From Membranipora membranacea (Eukaryota > Bryozoa > Gymnolaemata > Cheilostomatida > Membraniporidae): DNA of 64,000 nt. Made by a program: the position numbers and the translations under genes. This document shows positions 1-14,700 of the stretch, piece after piece. The stretch lies in assembly GCA_914767715.1 (NCBI GenBank), contig OU612065.1:23560001-23624000 (forward strand), written 5' to 3'. Within the stretch, counting starts at the first letter, position 1, and the number at the start of each line of letters is the position of its first letter. The notes below the pieces were generated by a model. The model was given only the letters and a program-made list of their open reading frames with translations. It had not been told where the DNA came from and searched no databases.

Positions 1-424
1 ATGATTCCAGTTAAAATACTCTAACTATGCATTTCACAGAAATGCCGCCTATCGGTCCGACGCAAGTCAAGCTACAGTCATTCAAATGAAACGTTGCAAG
101 TCATAATTATTTTTCAAAATTTATGCTCAAAAGAGTGTGATAAACAATAATGGATCAAGGCAACTCATCAACCCAAGATAAAATAGCCCATCTACCGTTG
201 TACGTTTCCGCAAGGGTGTATCGATTGGTGAGTTTAGTGTGCAGGAAAGAGGCAACACCCTTACGCTTGCCCATTTATGAGTTGAAAGTGACCTAAGCAA
301 TAATCAATACTTTTGACTTTCCTAACCAAATGGAATACAGTACCTTACTAAAGCAGCGTAATGATGTAACAACATCATCGCTATTCAATAGTGCAAATGT
401 GTAAGTCGAAATAATAAGACATAC

Positions 425-582
425 CTATATCCAACAGATATTTCACCGCCTTCTTGGTTTTCTTTTCTTGTGTTAAATAAAGTATCGAAACTTGAGGGGT
501 CAAGAATAGGAAACATCAGCGCAGCTGGTATCATCTTACATTCTTTCCAACCTTTGTTACCTAAACTTCTGCCCCCTTCCCT
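425..582 (-). other. Possible orphan exon at left edge
   Basis: On the minus strand a frame stays open from 582 to 425 and ends at a consensus donor (GTATGT, 419-424), with the last codon split in phase 2. The translation has mixed composition and includes NKGWKECKMIP and LDPSSFDTLF, so it looks more like coding than the surrounding AT-rich DNA. The acceptor is unclear: an in-frame stop lies just upstream at 583-585, so the exon would have to begin right there. I recognise no family. It could be the last exon in view of a gene continuing beyond base 1, or chance. Confidence 0.25.
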
Positions 583-1537
583 CTACCTGTTGGAAATACA
601 GACTGCAATCCCATAATCTGTTTTTTTTTGAAGATCCTTTAAGCGGCTCCGAGGTGGCTATCCTTTCAATATGTTTAGTGCTTATATGCTTCATGATAAG
701 TTTCTTATGAGGGGAAAAAAAGACCCACCTTGAAAACGATCGAGAAATTACCAAGAAGTTGATCATACTCTTATATTCATGATGCATTTGATAATAACTT
801 TTTTTCAATAATGAGAAACAATATCGACAAAAATCTCTTGCAAAAATTCAAATGGCATGCAAAATAAGAATTTACAATATCAGAACATCACAAAATATAA
901 AAGTTATATAAATAAAAAAGACAGTAATGTTGAAATCACGAGTTATGATGATTGTTTACTAATAACATTTTATTGCACAAATCAAGGTCTGATAAAAACC
1001 TTGGATGTCATGTTTGTTAATTACGTCGCGTCAAATGCTATCCGCCATTTTGTTTTATCCTCGATATCAGTGGTATGACCTTCACATTCTAGTTGGCGTA
1101 ATATATCAAGCAACTAAGAAAAATTTGTATTTCTTGAGAAACTAGAAAAATAAAACAGGACGAAAAATCACATGTTTCCAATACATTCAATTCATGTAAC
1201 ACATTTTCATCGGAATAAATCCAATTTTAAAACCCTACATTACAATACAAAACTTTGGTAATGGTGTATGTATTGAATGTGTTTGTGATAGTCATGACTT
1301 GGAACAAAAAAGCTCCTTGATAAGAACTCCTTGTTTTATATTACTTAGGATTTGTTTTCCTATATAATTAGGAGACAACTCATAAAATATACTTGAACAT
1401 GATTATGGCTAATACTAAATTCTAACATGAATACATCAATATAAAATGAGATTTGAATACGATTATGCTTGCTTGCGCACAACACTGGACAGTTAACAGT
1501 TTACTATCCCTATCCATCGCAGGAAACTGACAAGTCA

Positions 1538-1589
1538 AATATGACCTAGCCTGTCTTGTCAAGCTTGTCAAGACAGGTTAAATATGACC
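1538..1589. mobile_element. Tiny fold-back insertion with 9-bp direct repeats
   Basis: The core at 1547-1580 begins TAGCCTGTCTTG and ends CAAGACAGGTTA, an imperfect palindrome of 34 bp. It is flanked on each side by AATATGACC (1538-1546 and 1581-1589), which reads as a 9-bp target site duplication. It is too short to encode anything, so it would be non-autonomous. It belongs to the same TAGCC..GGCTA group as the elements at 18089, 37307, 46495, 48500 and 49165. Confidence 0.7.
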
Positions 1590-2091
1590 ATAATTAATAT
1601 TATTATGTTTATAAATGCAAATTTTGGCAAGTTTTCTTTAGTGGCTGTCACTTGTAATGTCTAATACTAAAATTAAGCCTGCAGACGAGAGATATTCACA
1701 CTTTATCTTGCTGCTTTTCTTCTGGTTCTGCCTGCACTGCAAGACTCTTAGTAGGTTCTGTAAAATATAATGAAAGACAATTAGTTTCACCTTGCCTCTT
1801 CTTGTTTGGGGGGCTTTAGGCATTATCTGTGGGTATGCTAGCTTCATTCGCATGACTAGTTGACTCTAAATAAGGTTGCTTCAATCAATTAAATCTAGAT
1901 TGAATTGTGGACAGTAACGACCAAGAAACCTGCCTGATGCGCAGGCATATATCTATGGCTTAGAGCAATAGACTTAATATGTAGGAGTATACTTTTAAGA
2001 ACAGCAACCCTGTTCGGACCCAAATCTATGTAGCATTTAGACTCTCTACTACTACTGCTACCACTCAAAGAAAACTATCATAGATGGACTG

Positions 2092-5000
2092 CTAGTTCTT
2101 GGTTTCAGGAAAAGGGGAGAAGGTTTGAGAATATTGAGACTTACTAGGAGCTCGATTGGCAGGACGCTTCCTACGCTGAGATTTCTGATATGGTTTACGA
2201 GGTACAAACACTACACTACTGTCAGTGCTGTAACCGTTATATGGACTAGAAGGTCGATTAGCTGGTAGATCTTTGTGTGCAGACCTCTGTCTCCGCCTCT
2301 TGTTCTGCCCTGTTAACAATAAAGTTGCAGATTTTGAATGACTTGTTTTTTGAAGAAAAAGATAAATTATTTGGGCTAAAGATCAATAATGAGCTGTTTG
2401 GTGTATGGATCATAAAGTTCAGATAAATTCACTGCTTCAACAAGCAAAAGATTTATTGATCAACAGTGACAAGGTATGGTGCTCAAAATCATAACATTGT
2501 AAACCTGCTTCATTGCTTGTGATAACTGGGAAACAATATCAGAAACTTATATGAGTCTAGTGTGTGCCTTTTCAGAAATTTGAATCATTTCAAGCTACAT
2601 ACGGCTGCAAACTAAAATAAAACTGCTAATATTGCATACCATTTTTGGAGTTGTCCTCGCTGGCAGAGTGAGCTGATTGTGCTGACTGTTGTGAATGTAC
2701 AGATTTAGCTGTGTTACTTTGATGCGATGATCCCTGAGACTCACTCAGCATAGCTGTCTCCTCTCCAGGCTCCTCCCCTTCCTCCTGAATCTCTCCACCG
2801 TCTTCTATCAAACACATTCAGTGAAATTAGCAAAAATCTTCATTGGTGTTTAGTGAAATAAAATTGAAGGTATGGCTGCAATTTTGTATGGCGAGTCAAT
2901 CTTATGTCTATTATTTCTGATCCCTTATTCAATTCTCAACTCATCTTCTTTCATGAACACGAGAATGTTTCTAACAACATGGATTCGAAACAGGTAACAC
3001 CTATAACAAGTACATAATGAACTTACCTGGTATGTTGGGATGTCCCTGATAGTGTTGGCCGGGCACCTGCGGAGAACCTGCATTAGGATGCCAGTGATTG
3101 GGCAGCCAGTGCATGTCATGTGACCACGGCTCTTCATACTCGGTCTGCTCAGCACATGAGAGACATAATTCATGATCAGACATCGGTAACGAATGATTCC
3201 TATGCATGTGAGGAGGAGCCTCTCCGTTTGTAGGCGGATGAGGCGGGTGATGCACAGCACCTTGAGGAGGTCCTCCATGTGGCAATTTTCTATTACCATT
3301 ATATGGCATGGTGTTGTGTTGGTGTTGATTGACAGCTGCAGGGGTGTACAGATGTAAGAGGTGAGGAGGTGGTATCATCTGGTGTGTGAATGGTGTGATT
3401 GGTTCGGTGTTATGCCCTGGTAGTTGATGGTCACTGTAGTCTCTGCACTCAAAGTGAGGCTCAGCGTAATGGTGGGAGTCCGAGCCTGCGGAGTGCGGGT
3501 AACATACATGATAAGGATGGTTAGACTGTGCTCCAGAGATGGGATGATATATGTCTCCTGGCGCGGCCCCATACTGATAATTAGGAACTGAGTTGATATG
3601 TGGCATTGTAGGATTATAGGGTCTGCCTTGTGCATCAATTTGAAAATGTGCTCTTGGCGACTGTACAGAATGATTGGGTGACAGTCCTCGGTTACATGTG
3701 TTACAGCCGTTGCCCATTCTATGCATGGATGTTGTAGGTTGTATGTGAGGCATCCCCTCCACAGCAGGGTCGGGTGAAGCTGCCGAGTACGGAGGGGGAT
3801 ATTGAGGTGGTGGGGGCAGCATATCAGGTAGCATGAATGAGGGTAGACTGGGAGGGGAGCTTCTCTCCCCATAATCAGATCTTCCCATACCGTTAGCCCC
3901 GTTATTATCTGTACAGCTGGAATCACAGCTTCCATGTAAAGCGCTGTCCTCACCCCGCGACATGTCACCGATGTCTGCGCCGTGCATCGATCTGGACTGT
4001 AACACAGGTACAAAATAAATATCATTATAATTTACAACAAATAATCATATATATACTCATATATAATCATAATATAACACCACAATAAATGTTCTTTCTT
4101 AAACGTTCTTTCTTAAAACCAAACTCATTTTTATGACAAAGTATATGCATCTCTTTCTCACAACATATAAGGTTTGTGATAGCTATTAGATCAATCAATC
4201 AAGAATGGTGCTAGTCAATGTGTTCAAGCTCGGACCAGACTTTGCTGGGCTGTGGTGGACAATGGAATGCCACTACCAATGACCCAAGCTGCGTATGAGC
4301 ACCTAATCTAGATGCCAAAATGGTGTATAAATGAGGATAGTCTCCGAGTCATCGACTCGAATCTCCATGAGGCATCTAGTTACCTGATCATTGGGTGTTC
4401 TCAGAAGTACAGTGGTAGCATAAGGTCCAGTAGACATAGAGTCGCTCTTCTTATTGTAGAATGTCTTCATGTTAGGATCGTCATAGTTATTATCGTTGAT
4501 ATTATGTCCAGGCAGTTCACTAAACCCAGTTTCTGCTGCCATGAAGCCTGGATGAGGATGGTTCATTCTATGGAGAGTTGCTGCCATTTCTAAAATAAAA
4601 AATCGTTATTGCTCAGAAATAACAACAACTATGTTATTATGAAAAGTTTCAGTGAAACATTAGCTGCTGCTCAGTGAGAGCAGACTAACTTTGGACTCTG
4701 CGCTATTTGAAATGTCAAAATCAATTATGAGAGCTGCAGCAGAATGATAAGCTATAATTTCAAGTGATATATTTTGGTGTACTAATAAATTTTGATGTAT
4801 AAAATGGTTCTAATGCACTCTAACACACACTGACATGGAGACTACACTATTATCATGTGTATCTCTGATCATTGGTGTCAACATAGTACGAGTACCTAAC
4901 ATGTTACGCCCCTAAGTTATGAAACTGACCTTAGGTCGTCTCACCAAGATCCATGTCATGGTACTCATGGTAAGTGAATTAATTCAATCTCCATCAATCA

Positions 5001-5716
5001 GAGATATAAATGCATTAGTATATGACTGTGTCATTGCTGTCAGACTTACGTTGAGATTGTGCGGCGTCCACCTGGTACTGTAGGATTAGATCTTCTGCAC
5101 CAGCTGAGTTCTGTAGGGGCACTACAAAGTCAACACCCAAATATATAAGTTTCATCTGAGTTGAAAAGCTTTTCAATTATTGGTTATATGAGTAGATAAC
5201 TTCATTGGTACAGGTACAGGATGGAATAAAGTCCAATCAACTGGGGGAGGGGGGGGGGTGCTTTCATTTGGCTAAAGGTAGTAGAATGAAGGGTTAAGAA
5301 TAAAAAGCTGTAATCCACATAGTAGAACAGGTGAGTAGCTGACTGAGCCTACCAAGGGGCATTATAAAATGCAGCCAACGGGTAGCTAAGGGAGGTAAGT
5401 TAACGACTCAAGACGGGCATTCGGCCACAAGGTATGCGACAAGTATCAAAGGATGAGAAATCCTAATTGAATTTCAAGCTGTTGTCAAGTTCTTGCATGT
5501 AAGTAGTTATGTTGAGACCATTTTAGAAAGAAATTAAGGTGAACTAATGATTTCGATTCTCACCTGATAGAGTGTTTTGCTTGCTAGCCTTGTGCAAAGC
5601 TCTCCTTCTCCGACACAGACAGATGATGAGTATACATAATATAACCCAGACTAGACCACCCAGAGCTCCAATAAGAGCATGCTGCCACCATGCTGTGTCT
5701 TCTGTTGTGGTAGGTA
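2092..5716 (-). other. robo: Robo transmembrane segment and cytoplasmic tail
   Basis: Exons 5564-5716 (TM), 5050-5121, 4384-4589, 3027-3996 (970 nt, the largest), 2640-2804 and 2092-2309. The TM helix GALGGLVWVILCILIICLC is followed by the RRRR stop-transfer. Exon 4384-4589 carries GPYATTVLL, the CC1 core whose tyrosine (Y937) is an Abl phosphorylation site in known Robos. Exon 3027-3996 carries LPPPPQYPPPY, like the CC2 Ena/VASP-binding motif, and is otherwise rich in His, Pro, Met, Asn and Tyr. The penultimate exon is acidic then Ser/Gln-rich (EDGGEIQEEGEEPGEE); the last is strongly basic (KRRRQR, QRRKRP). I found no clear CC3. Confidence 0.88.
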
Positions 5717-8700
5717 CTAAAATAGAACAGATCACTTAGGATTTAGAAATAATTCAGCATCAAAATTTTAAGCAATGCGCTTGCATCGAACGATAGATCC
5801 TGGGATTAATAAGCATCTTAGTCAATCATCTGGTTGAATGAAAAATAGTGAAGAAAATGTCTTGAACTCTTTTACCACGCCTCATAAAGATACAAGGTTT
5901 GGCACTGCCATCCCTTGAAAACAAGATGACTGAGGCGTGTCACAATAGAAAACGAGGCAAAACACAATCTCGATGCTCTGCATAAGGACACTATGGATTA
6001 ATAAAGTCGAGAATGGGCAGCTGCAGAACAAGCTATTTTCGAACGTATCAATCATGTAATGTTTGCAAGTTCTATTCGCTTACTTTTCATATGAGTTTGT
6101 CTTCCTTATCGCCATTCAAACTTTTTTGACTTAAAGAAACTAAAATTTTCCTTTCCTGTTACAAGGAATCTTATTCTAACGAAAACCCAAAAAAGTGAGC
6201 AATAATCCACTACTTACCTTTGGCCTTAGCTTCAATAGTAGTCATCATGCTGACTGGACCTTGACCCTTTGATGTGATTGCTGCCACGCCGATTTCATAG
6301 TCTGTATCTCTGTTTAGATTTTCCAGAGCTACGTTGATCACAGTCGCGTTCACTGGGAACATTTTTGTGAGACGGTCATCTGAGGCCTTGCAAATGATCT
6401 AAAGCAAGACAGAAGAATGGATCGTTAAATATTGCTGCTATGAAAATAGGTCATTGCTATGACTGGAAAACTGAAAAATCCATAATGATATTTTTTAGAT
6501 AGACCAACGTTCAACAAATATTCCAATAGTTGTGAGCATATACTATCAAAAACATTATTTTTTATATTTCACAGTGGAGGCAAACAGCTATACCTACCAT
6601 ATAACCAGTTATGATGCCATTTCTCTGACTAATCTTAGGTGGAAGCCAGCTGACAGTAACATAACGAGTTCCCTCGGATACTGAGACCTCTTGGGGTGGT
6701 CCTGGTACTGTTAAAAAAATATACAGGTTTATGAAGTATCAAGGGCTTGTATTAGACTGTCTAATACAAAGACTTAATTATATAGCCTACTGATACATTT
6801 ATCATCAATTCAATGGTATAATGTAATGATACACTGAGCGGTGATAAGGTAACTCCAAAGAAACCATTATCCTTCTACTTAATTTGGATAAAACAAGGAT
6901 AAAATGGGTCCTAAACTTTATCTAATTGGGTTTTTGGTACGCCCTTAGATCTAAATCTATTATGAATAATAGTATATATATTATTAAGTCTATGAGTAGG
7001 CGTGAGATAATAATGGCAGTTGGAAATTTGTGTAAATTCCATGTATATTTCGAGGCCTAAACAAGGTCTGCAAGCAGAGTAAAGACTAGCCTGTCTTGAC
7101 AGGCTATGTTGAGGGGGGAGGCCGGGAAACACAACAAATTTGGTCAAGACCTTCATTCAGGTGATATACTGACCAGCTTGTTCAGTTAGAGCTCGTTTTA
7201 GATTACTCGGCTTTCCACTGTAGTCATGGTAGAATGGAGTGACTGTGACAGTATACTCTGTATACGGACTCAGCATGGTTATAACATGATAGTTAGAAGC
7301 GCTGCCGTATATCACCTCATTAGGTGACTGATATCCGCGACTCGCCACTCTCACATAGAAACCCTCCACAAAGGTACGGAACTGGTTGGGCAGCTGAAAA
7401 AGGATAAATGTAAGAGTATAAATTACGTTAAATGAGCGAAGTGATAACCCAAAACATTAAAAATTATCTTCAAAATTTTAGTTTAATGGAAAATGATGTC
7501 ATTTTATAGCCATAGATGGTTCTTTGTCTAGTATTGAGGGTTTAGCTTAAAATTAACTCAGTCAAAGTCGTGAAATTGTATTTGAAAAAACCATATTTTT
7601 GAGTACATCTGCTCATCAAAATTTTCAAAATCTATTGCATGATAATTGGATCACAGTACTTTGGGATTAATGTGGTATTAAAAATTTCAAAATTCAAGAA
7701 TAAATGGTAATTAATAGTAAGTGATTTGAACCCATTCATGAAAAGTACACTGGGATGAGAATTTATACTGGGTTTCTCACCTTCCAAGTGATATTGAGGG
7801 CGTTCGATGTCAACACCTCAACCTGCTGAAGATTAACCCTGGTACTATTTATGTTACGCTCTATGTTGTCTCTTGTCCAGGAGTCGACTGTAATGTCGCT
7901 GTCTGATGTTAGAGTGGTGATGTAGTTGGATACAGGAGAAGATTCACTGATGCCGTGAGAGTTGTGAGCTCGTACTAACATCAGGTAGGAGGCACCAGGC
8001 TGCAGGCCTGAAATACGAGCCCAGGTTTGTGTGGTACTTGGTTCCCTTGTAATCCAACCCTAGAACAGTGCAACAGTAAGGTCAACAAAGGGCTTCATAA
8101 AGGATTAGTGCCATTTTCAGCACCAAAACAATGAATCAAGCAGTTGTAAACAGATCTGCAGAAAATCATGGAAAATAAGATAAAAAGATAAATACAGGGG
8201 TAGAATTAGCTATGAGATGCAGGAAAGAATACTTGATGAATGTGACATTAGACAGCTATAGAGATTCAAGTCAAACACGTACATCTTTGTTAGATCTAGT
8301 GAAGACTTCCACACTATAGAATAGAGCCTCATCCCCGTTAGCTCCCCAGTACAGATTGACACTTTGGTCCGTAATCTCATCAGGGCGAGCCCGAGGTCTT
8401 GGAGGGGCTGGAGGTAATAAAGTATCAATCGTGCTCTCCTGTACACCTGAAATAAAACAAAAACATGAGTTTATGAATTTAAATAAGTTGCCATCTAGAA
8501 GGCTTAAAGCCGTGAAACACCGAAGAAAGCTGGGGAAGAACAGCTTCCGGGCTGAATGTGTACAGTATTACAATAAACATTTATTTCCATTTCATTCTTC
8601 CGTTTTATTTTTCATATCCAGGCTTTTCCAAAGGGCACTAGCATTTTATTTTCTCAGTCCAAGTCACAGGTAAATACACATCCATCCATCCAGATATTAT

Positions 8701-11700
8701 GCATCATTCTTGATAAACATACATAGCAAGCATTCCTTTTAATTTGAATCATAATTTACAGTGGCAGCAAAATTTATGAGAAGCTACATTTTTTAATTAA
8801 CTTGTCATAAAAACATACTGGTGATTGATGTCAGCTGATAATTACTTAACATGGAACAAGGGGCCTGCTACGTATCATGACCCACCATGAATCACATATT
8901 TTATGGAGAGGTTCAATGTTTTAAAAAATTAATTTTTTTAGACATGACATAGACATAGAAATTGTGCTGGTCTATTGAAAACATCAAAATCACTACTAAG
9001 AAATCAGGTAGAAGGGATTTTATAAAGTCTGAGTCATGTTTACTGACGGCACCAAATCTCAACAAACAGCTATAACATCTTATAAATGCTACCAGCATAA
9101 TTATGAAAACACCAGTTCTTCGTTTCAAATGAAACCATACGCGCCAAAACAAACTAATAAATCGATAGCAGATTTGATCATACCTATTATAGTGAGAAAC
9201 GCTGCCGCGGAGGCATCACCTGATTCGCTTATTGCTAGACATGTATATTCTCCGCTGTCTGTGACCATTATATCTACAGAAAATCAAATTAATACATATA
9301 CAACAATAATAACATATGTACACTAATCACCATAATTAGAAGGTGAAGTGATATGCTGGACAATTGCTCAATCTAATAATGTTACAACTTCAAAAATCCA
9401 ATTTCGATGTTGAAAGAATAAGTATCCACGCTGGTTGACAACAATCGACGCAATCTATAACCTGATAAACTCATGAAAAACTGATCCTAAATCAATTTAA
9501 ATATTAAATTGCTGTGCAAGACAATCGTGGGTGTAAACAACCTTGTTAAATTTGTTATAACGCTATAATGTAACATTACTGCTCATATGTTTGTTATGAA
9601 CAAGCCGCCCAAACTAAGAAGACAAAAAAAATGGTAAGATGATAGAATAACCACAGACATATTGTCTCGCCCATTAAGAGTTATCTAATTGGATATCAAT
9701 CATTTCTGCAGATTTAATTTCAGTCACAGTGTATGAATTCTTTGAGGAATGCTCAGATAAGATTGTTTATGTTTGGCTGTAGGCAATTTCCATAAGAATT
9801 TCCAGATAATACCTTGTTTTTGCCTGAAATTCAACTTCTTTCCATGTCATGGATGGAAATACCATAAAATGATATTTTGATAAATGGATATTAAATTGGA
9901 GTAGCGAATAATTTGGTATTGAAATTAAATTACCATAATTGCTCAGAGCTAGCTTGATCATAACCTAAAATAAAACTCCATAATTGAACTACCACTATTT
10001 TATGATAGGTGACACCAATTACAAGCCCAGAAACCACAATCAAAAAACCATCTCCTACCTAAGAGTTGTAAGGAATCATTATGGGATTTCCAGAAATTAT
10101 CGGTATACATATTGCATACAACCCTCATGATATCCACCCTTGTACAGCACAGGGAACAACTTCTATCAGTGCCATTTTCACAATAAGGCGACATGATCTA
10201 ACCTAAGTCTCGCGATGGGGCAGGAAATTGGAACCCGGAAACTTGGGCTAGATCACTTGGCCTTATGACTTCACAGTGTTAGACAAAGCTACCAGAGAAA
10301 CTCAACATACCAGTGATCCTGAGGCTACCCCTGTTGATAGATATCCTGCTGTCAGCGAGTACGGGGCGTCCGCTGTGAGACCACCTTATGGTCGGTGACG
10401 GGTTACCTGAGGCTTTACACTCTAACTCCACATCCTCAGTAAGCAGCACGGTGGTGTTCTGAGGTCTGTCTGTTATTACTGGAGGCGGTCTGCTGTCAGC
10501 TTCATCTGCAGAAAGTCAGTCATGATGAACAACACTGTCAATTTGGTAGGGAGTAGAGGAGTAAAGTATTCGGAGTATACAGAACATTTTGCCACTTGGG
10601 ACAGGCTTGAATGAGCTTATTTTGAGGCGACCGATCATTTACTCACCTTCTTTACTTTATATAGACCCCATATCAGCAAGCTCAAATCTAGTGCTAGTGA
10701 AAATCAAGTCACCCCAAACTAGCCAAACAAACTCTATAGCTAATAATCACTGCTCTGGGGGAATTTATTGTCACAATTGTCACAAAGTCACCCCATATGC
10801 ACTCATGTTTTTAGTATTGTTAGTTGGCTTTTTTATTTGTTTTGATGTTTTGTGGTGAAAACATGGAGTGAAGGGGTACAGATAATACATTGGCACAGAC
10901 ATACACAGCACATGGTCTTCAATAATTGTCTTCTTGTGAACATTTGACAATTATAGAACAGGTTTTGCTGCACAAAGGAATCGCATCATTGAGTGTGCTC
11001 AGCTACAGGCTAAAGTGATGTTGACCTATCCAGTAAAGATCAAGCAGTATTCAAATTCACATAAGATCCCGTGATACAGTTTAATTGAAAAGCAAAAGAT
11101 GAGAAAATAATGCAAATTACATATGACACAACTAATTAATCCGTTTTATGAAGATCATGGTTATTTTAGGAACCTCCTTTCAGCTCCCATTCTTTCTTCC
11201 AACACAGAGTATAGCCAGCAGACATGTTCAGGCCTGAGTGACATATGATAGAGGTATGCACTTCCCATTTCTTACAATTTAGTTCCCATTGAGTCAGCAA
11301 GATGAACTCTTACATAAATACCCCTTACTTGCAGAGAACTTGTATGATATGCAGTGCATTCATTTCGACCAACTCTTATTGGTGAACCTAGGTATTGCTT
11401 TACGCTTTTAAATATGCGAGTTTTCACACATCGCACCAGAAACTTGATGCTGCTAGATAAATACTGAACTGTAACATGAATGATTGCATATTCAGCTGTG
11501 CAAACTAAACAAGTAAGTTCGGAGTCCCTCTTTTATGAAAAAAATTACCTCTAACACGTAGACTAGCAGTAGAGCTGTTGTGACCGGCAGAGTTTGAAGC
11601 GAAGCAGCGGTATTCACCGTCATCGCTAGTTTGAGTATCTGTGATATAGAGAGTACCGTCCTCGACCACTCTAAATCTACCCTTACTCTGACGAGCGTAT

Positions 11701-14700
11701 AGCTGTAACATATCCCCCTGTGCAACAGAAATAAATATGGTCGAATTAATAAATGGATCCAATATTGCTTTGGACTTTGGAGCGTAAGGCATTCCCATGC
11801 TAAGTAGTTTAACAAAAAGGAGGGCTATCATAAAAAAAACATGAAGGTCATCTACAATACACATGGCTTGCAAATTTTTCAGCTCTTTCCCAACAACCAG
11901 CATTTTTAGCAAAAACAACTATGTGTGGATTCTCTCCTAACCATGAGCTGAATCGGTTTAATTCATATCAGGGCATGTCTAATATTCCTGATGAGGATCC
12001 TTGAGACAGTAAAGCTGCATGGTGTCCATACCATACCCCTCACAATTCATGTCTGTCACATGGGGAGCTCTGTAAGAAGCGCCAGCATTGTTTTGCGGCT
12101 GTAGGCAATGCAAAGTTCAAATAAGAGTGATATTAGATCTAACCTGTATTTTGCTCCATGAGAAGACAGGGGGCGGGTTACCTGAAACCCCACATCTGAA
12201 GCTGACATTGCTGCCCTGGCTCACAGTCTTAGAGGTGGGTGTCTCAAGGAACACTGGCGCTGTGTATACAGTCAGGTGTGCCCGGGCCTGGACCATACCT
12301 CCGGTATTCTGTGCTGTACAGCTGTAGCCTGGCAGATAAAAGAGAGTATGATATTCAGACCATGCAGCTTGAATACAGTCTTTGGTATGAAGGTTGTTTT
12401 GCGATACTAAATATAAAGATTTTCAGCCCAAACTTTCTTTCTCATTTTAAAAATTGAAAATTGAAATGCATTCAAATATGAATAGGCAATCAAAGTTGGT
12501 GACTCGGTCTGAGGAATATATTTGGAAGTTAATTGATTTAATATTCAGTTTAATGAACTTGACAGGCTTATTAAAAAAACACCCCTAGGCCATGTGTTAC
12601 ATCGACCTGAGGATGTTTGTTGACTGTCTGAGATTTTGAATATGTATATCTGATTGTAGCTACTGTGAGAAAGGAAATAAAGCAGACACCTATTTAATAT
12701 AATAGATCTCACAAAGCCTATCCTAAGGCTGCTTATCTCACAAAAAGTGAATGTCAAAGCGTCAAAAGGGACTGTTAGTCACTGAGTTTCAAATTCTACT
12801 TGACAGCAGGAGAAATAGCGACTGCATGATTATGAATGCTCAGCGATTTATCATCCATATAGCCAGTGATTATTATCTTCAGTGAATCCGAAAATTTTGG
12901 TTTTGATTACAATCAGCCGCATAATTCCTAATTGTAAAGATCAATTGGGAATTTCTGCATGAATAACCTACTGACTTACTCATATGAGCTTGCTGATTAA
13001 TTAATTGAAGGCTTGCTATAAAAGTTCAAATGCCAGTACGCAACGCCATGTATAAATGGCTCAAGATCACCTAGCAAGCCGGTTTATAATTTTTTGATTT
13101 TTCGATTAATAGTTTGCGATGATAGGCCATTGATGTCGTCACACTCACTGCCTTCATCTGATAAGTTGATATTTGAGATCACAAGGCTGTTATCAGGGTT
13201 TACTGTAGATCGCCTGCTGTCCAGTTTGTCATCGACCTTGACCCATGTGATATTAGGCAGTGGGTCACCTCTGGCCTCACACACAAACCTTGCCTCAGCT
13301 CCTTCGTTTACATACAGATCTATAGGCGATTTAGTAATTGTTGGAGATTCTACAATAATAACACAGAAAATGGCAATAAACACTCAGCACTAAATAAGCA
13401 ATCCAATACAATCCAGATGTTGCCCTCAGAAACTGGGATTATGGATTATAAGTATAGGTACTATTGGAATTTATGGAATGAATGAGAAATCTTGAGTTCT
13501 CATAGCTAACAAAGGAGCAATAATGCAAATCTATATGGCCAGCATTGTAAACCATTATAGCCTGAAAAGATCAGTTTGCCTGCGAACTTAATCTACAGCG
13601 ATGTGATATTAATAAAATCGAAGCAATCCAAACCCAAGGCTCATCAATAAGTAAATATCTTCATAGAGGATGAACGTACCAATGACAGTTAGTTTGGCAA
13701 GTCGAGAACGCTTTTCAGCTGCCTCGTTCTTAGCCATGCATACATAGAAAGCCTCGTCAGTCTTTCTAACATTGTTAATCACGAGATTTCCGGGAGATTC
13801 GATCTTGAAACGAGATTCTGAATCGGCATTAACCAGTGTGCCATTCTTTTCCCACTGAACCTAGAAACAAAAAAACAAATGTACAGTAAATAATTGAGAT
13901 AGACCGATGGGGGATATAGCATATGAAAGACGGGTCTCGAAGGAGATGTCGACCAAAGCTGCGATCCAAGGGTACAGTCAGGAGGAGTCTCAAAGATCTC
14001 GACATACCGACAAATGGGCGAGCAAGTTGGCAAAAAATTATTTAGAAGCAGGAATCATCATCGGAACCGATGGACTGCCAGTAGTGGTAGTATCTCAATC
14101 CTACTTTTGGTGGGAAGAATTTCAGGCGGCCTAGTACAAACAGATAATTTACTAAATATGGAAGTTGTGATAACGCAGTTGTGATAACACAGGAAAATCT
14201 GTGTTAAATATTTGGATTGCAAAAGACTCAACTGCTAGAACGTAATGAATGAATAAATGACTGTTCATTGCAGTAGTACTTATAGATGGGGTAGTCTAGT
14301 CACTATCCTGGGACTGTCAATTACAGCTGCTAATCCCAAGATCCTACTACTTGACATTTATGACTCATAAATTGACTACATAGATAGAGCGAGTTGGTCG
14401 TATGACAAATTTGATTGATTTTCACTTTCATCCATCCTCTAACTAACAAGATAATCATAGCAATTATTGCTTACATTCCCGAAATAATCAGCTAGAGGCC
14501 TATATATCCTCTAATACATATATTTCGATGAACTTGGTTATTGATGGGTTTTACTGTTTTGCGTCCGATGCCATTTCCAACAGGCATCGCATCGCGACAT
14601 CAATGTCAAACCAAGCCTATTATAGAAGACAAAGACTATGAAGTTGTGCAATTAATAATATCTTGATAGAAACATGGACTTTGGCTGACTTATAGTTGAC

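Larger units (their letters stand above)
1..2091. other. Left-edge region, no confident gene
   Basis: This lies downstream of the Robo stop codon and probably holds its 3' UTR. Two weak exon-like segments are seen. On the plus strand an ATG at 150-152 opens 26 codons, then a good GTGAGT donor at 228. On the minus strand an open stretch at 425-582 ends at a perfect GTATGT donor and could belong to a gene running off the left edge. Neither shows a family match. A small fold-back insertion lies at 1547-1580. The rest is AT-rich sequence in which I see nothing. Confidence 0.3.

Noticed and set aside
3375-4025. 216-aa minus-strand frame overlapping the large Robo tail exon
   Set aside because: Alternative frame; only the other frame (3027-3996) matches the phases of exons 17 and 19 and carries the CC2-like motif.
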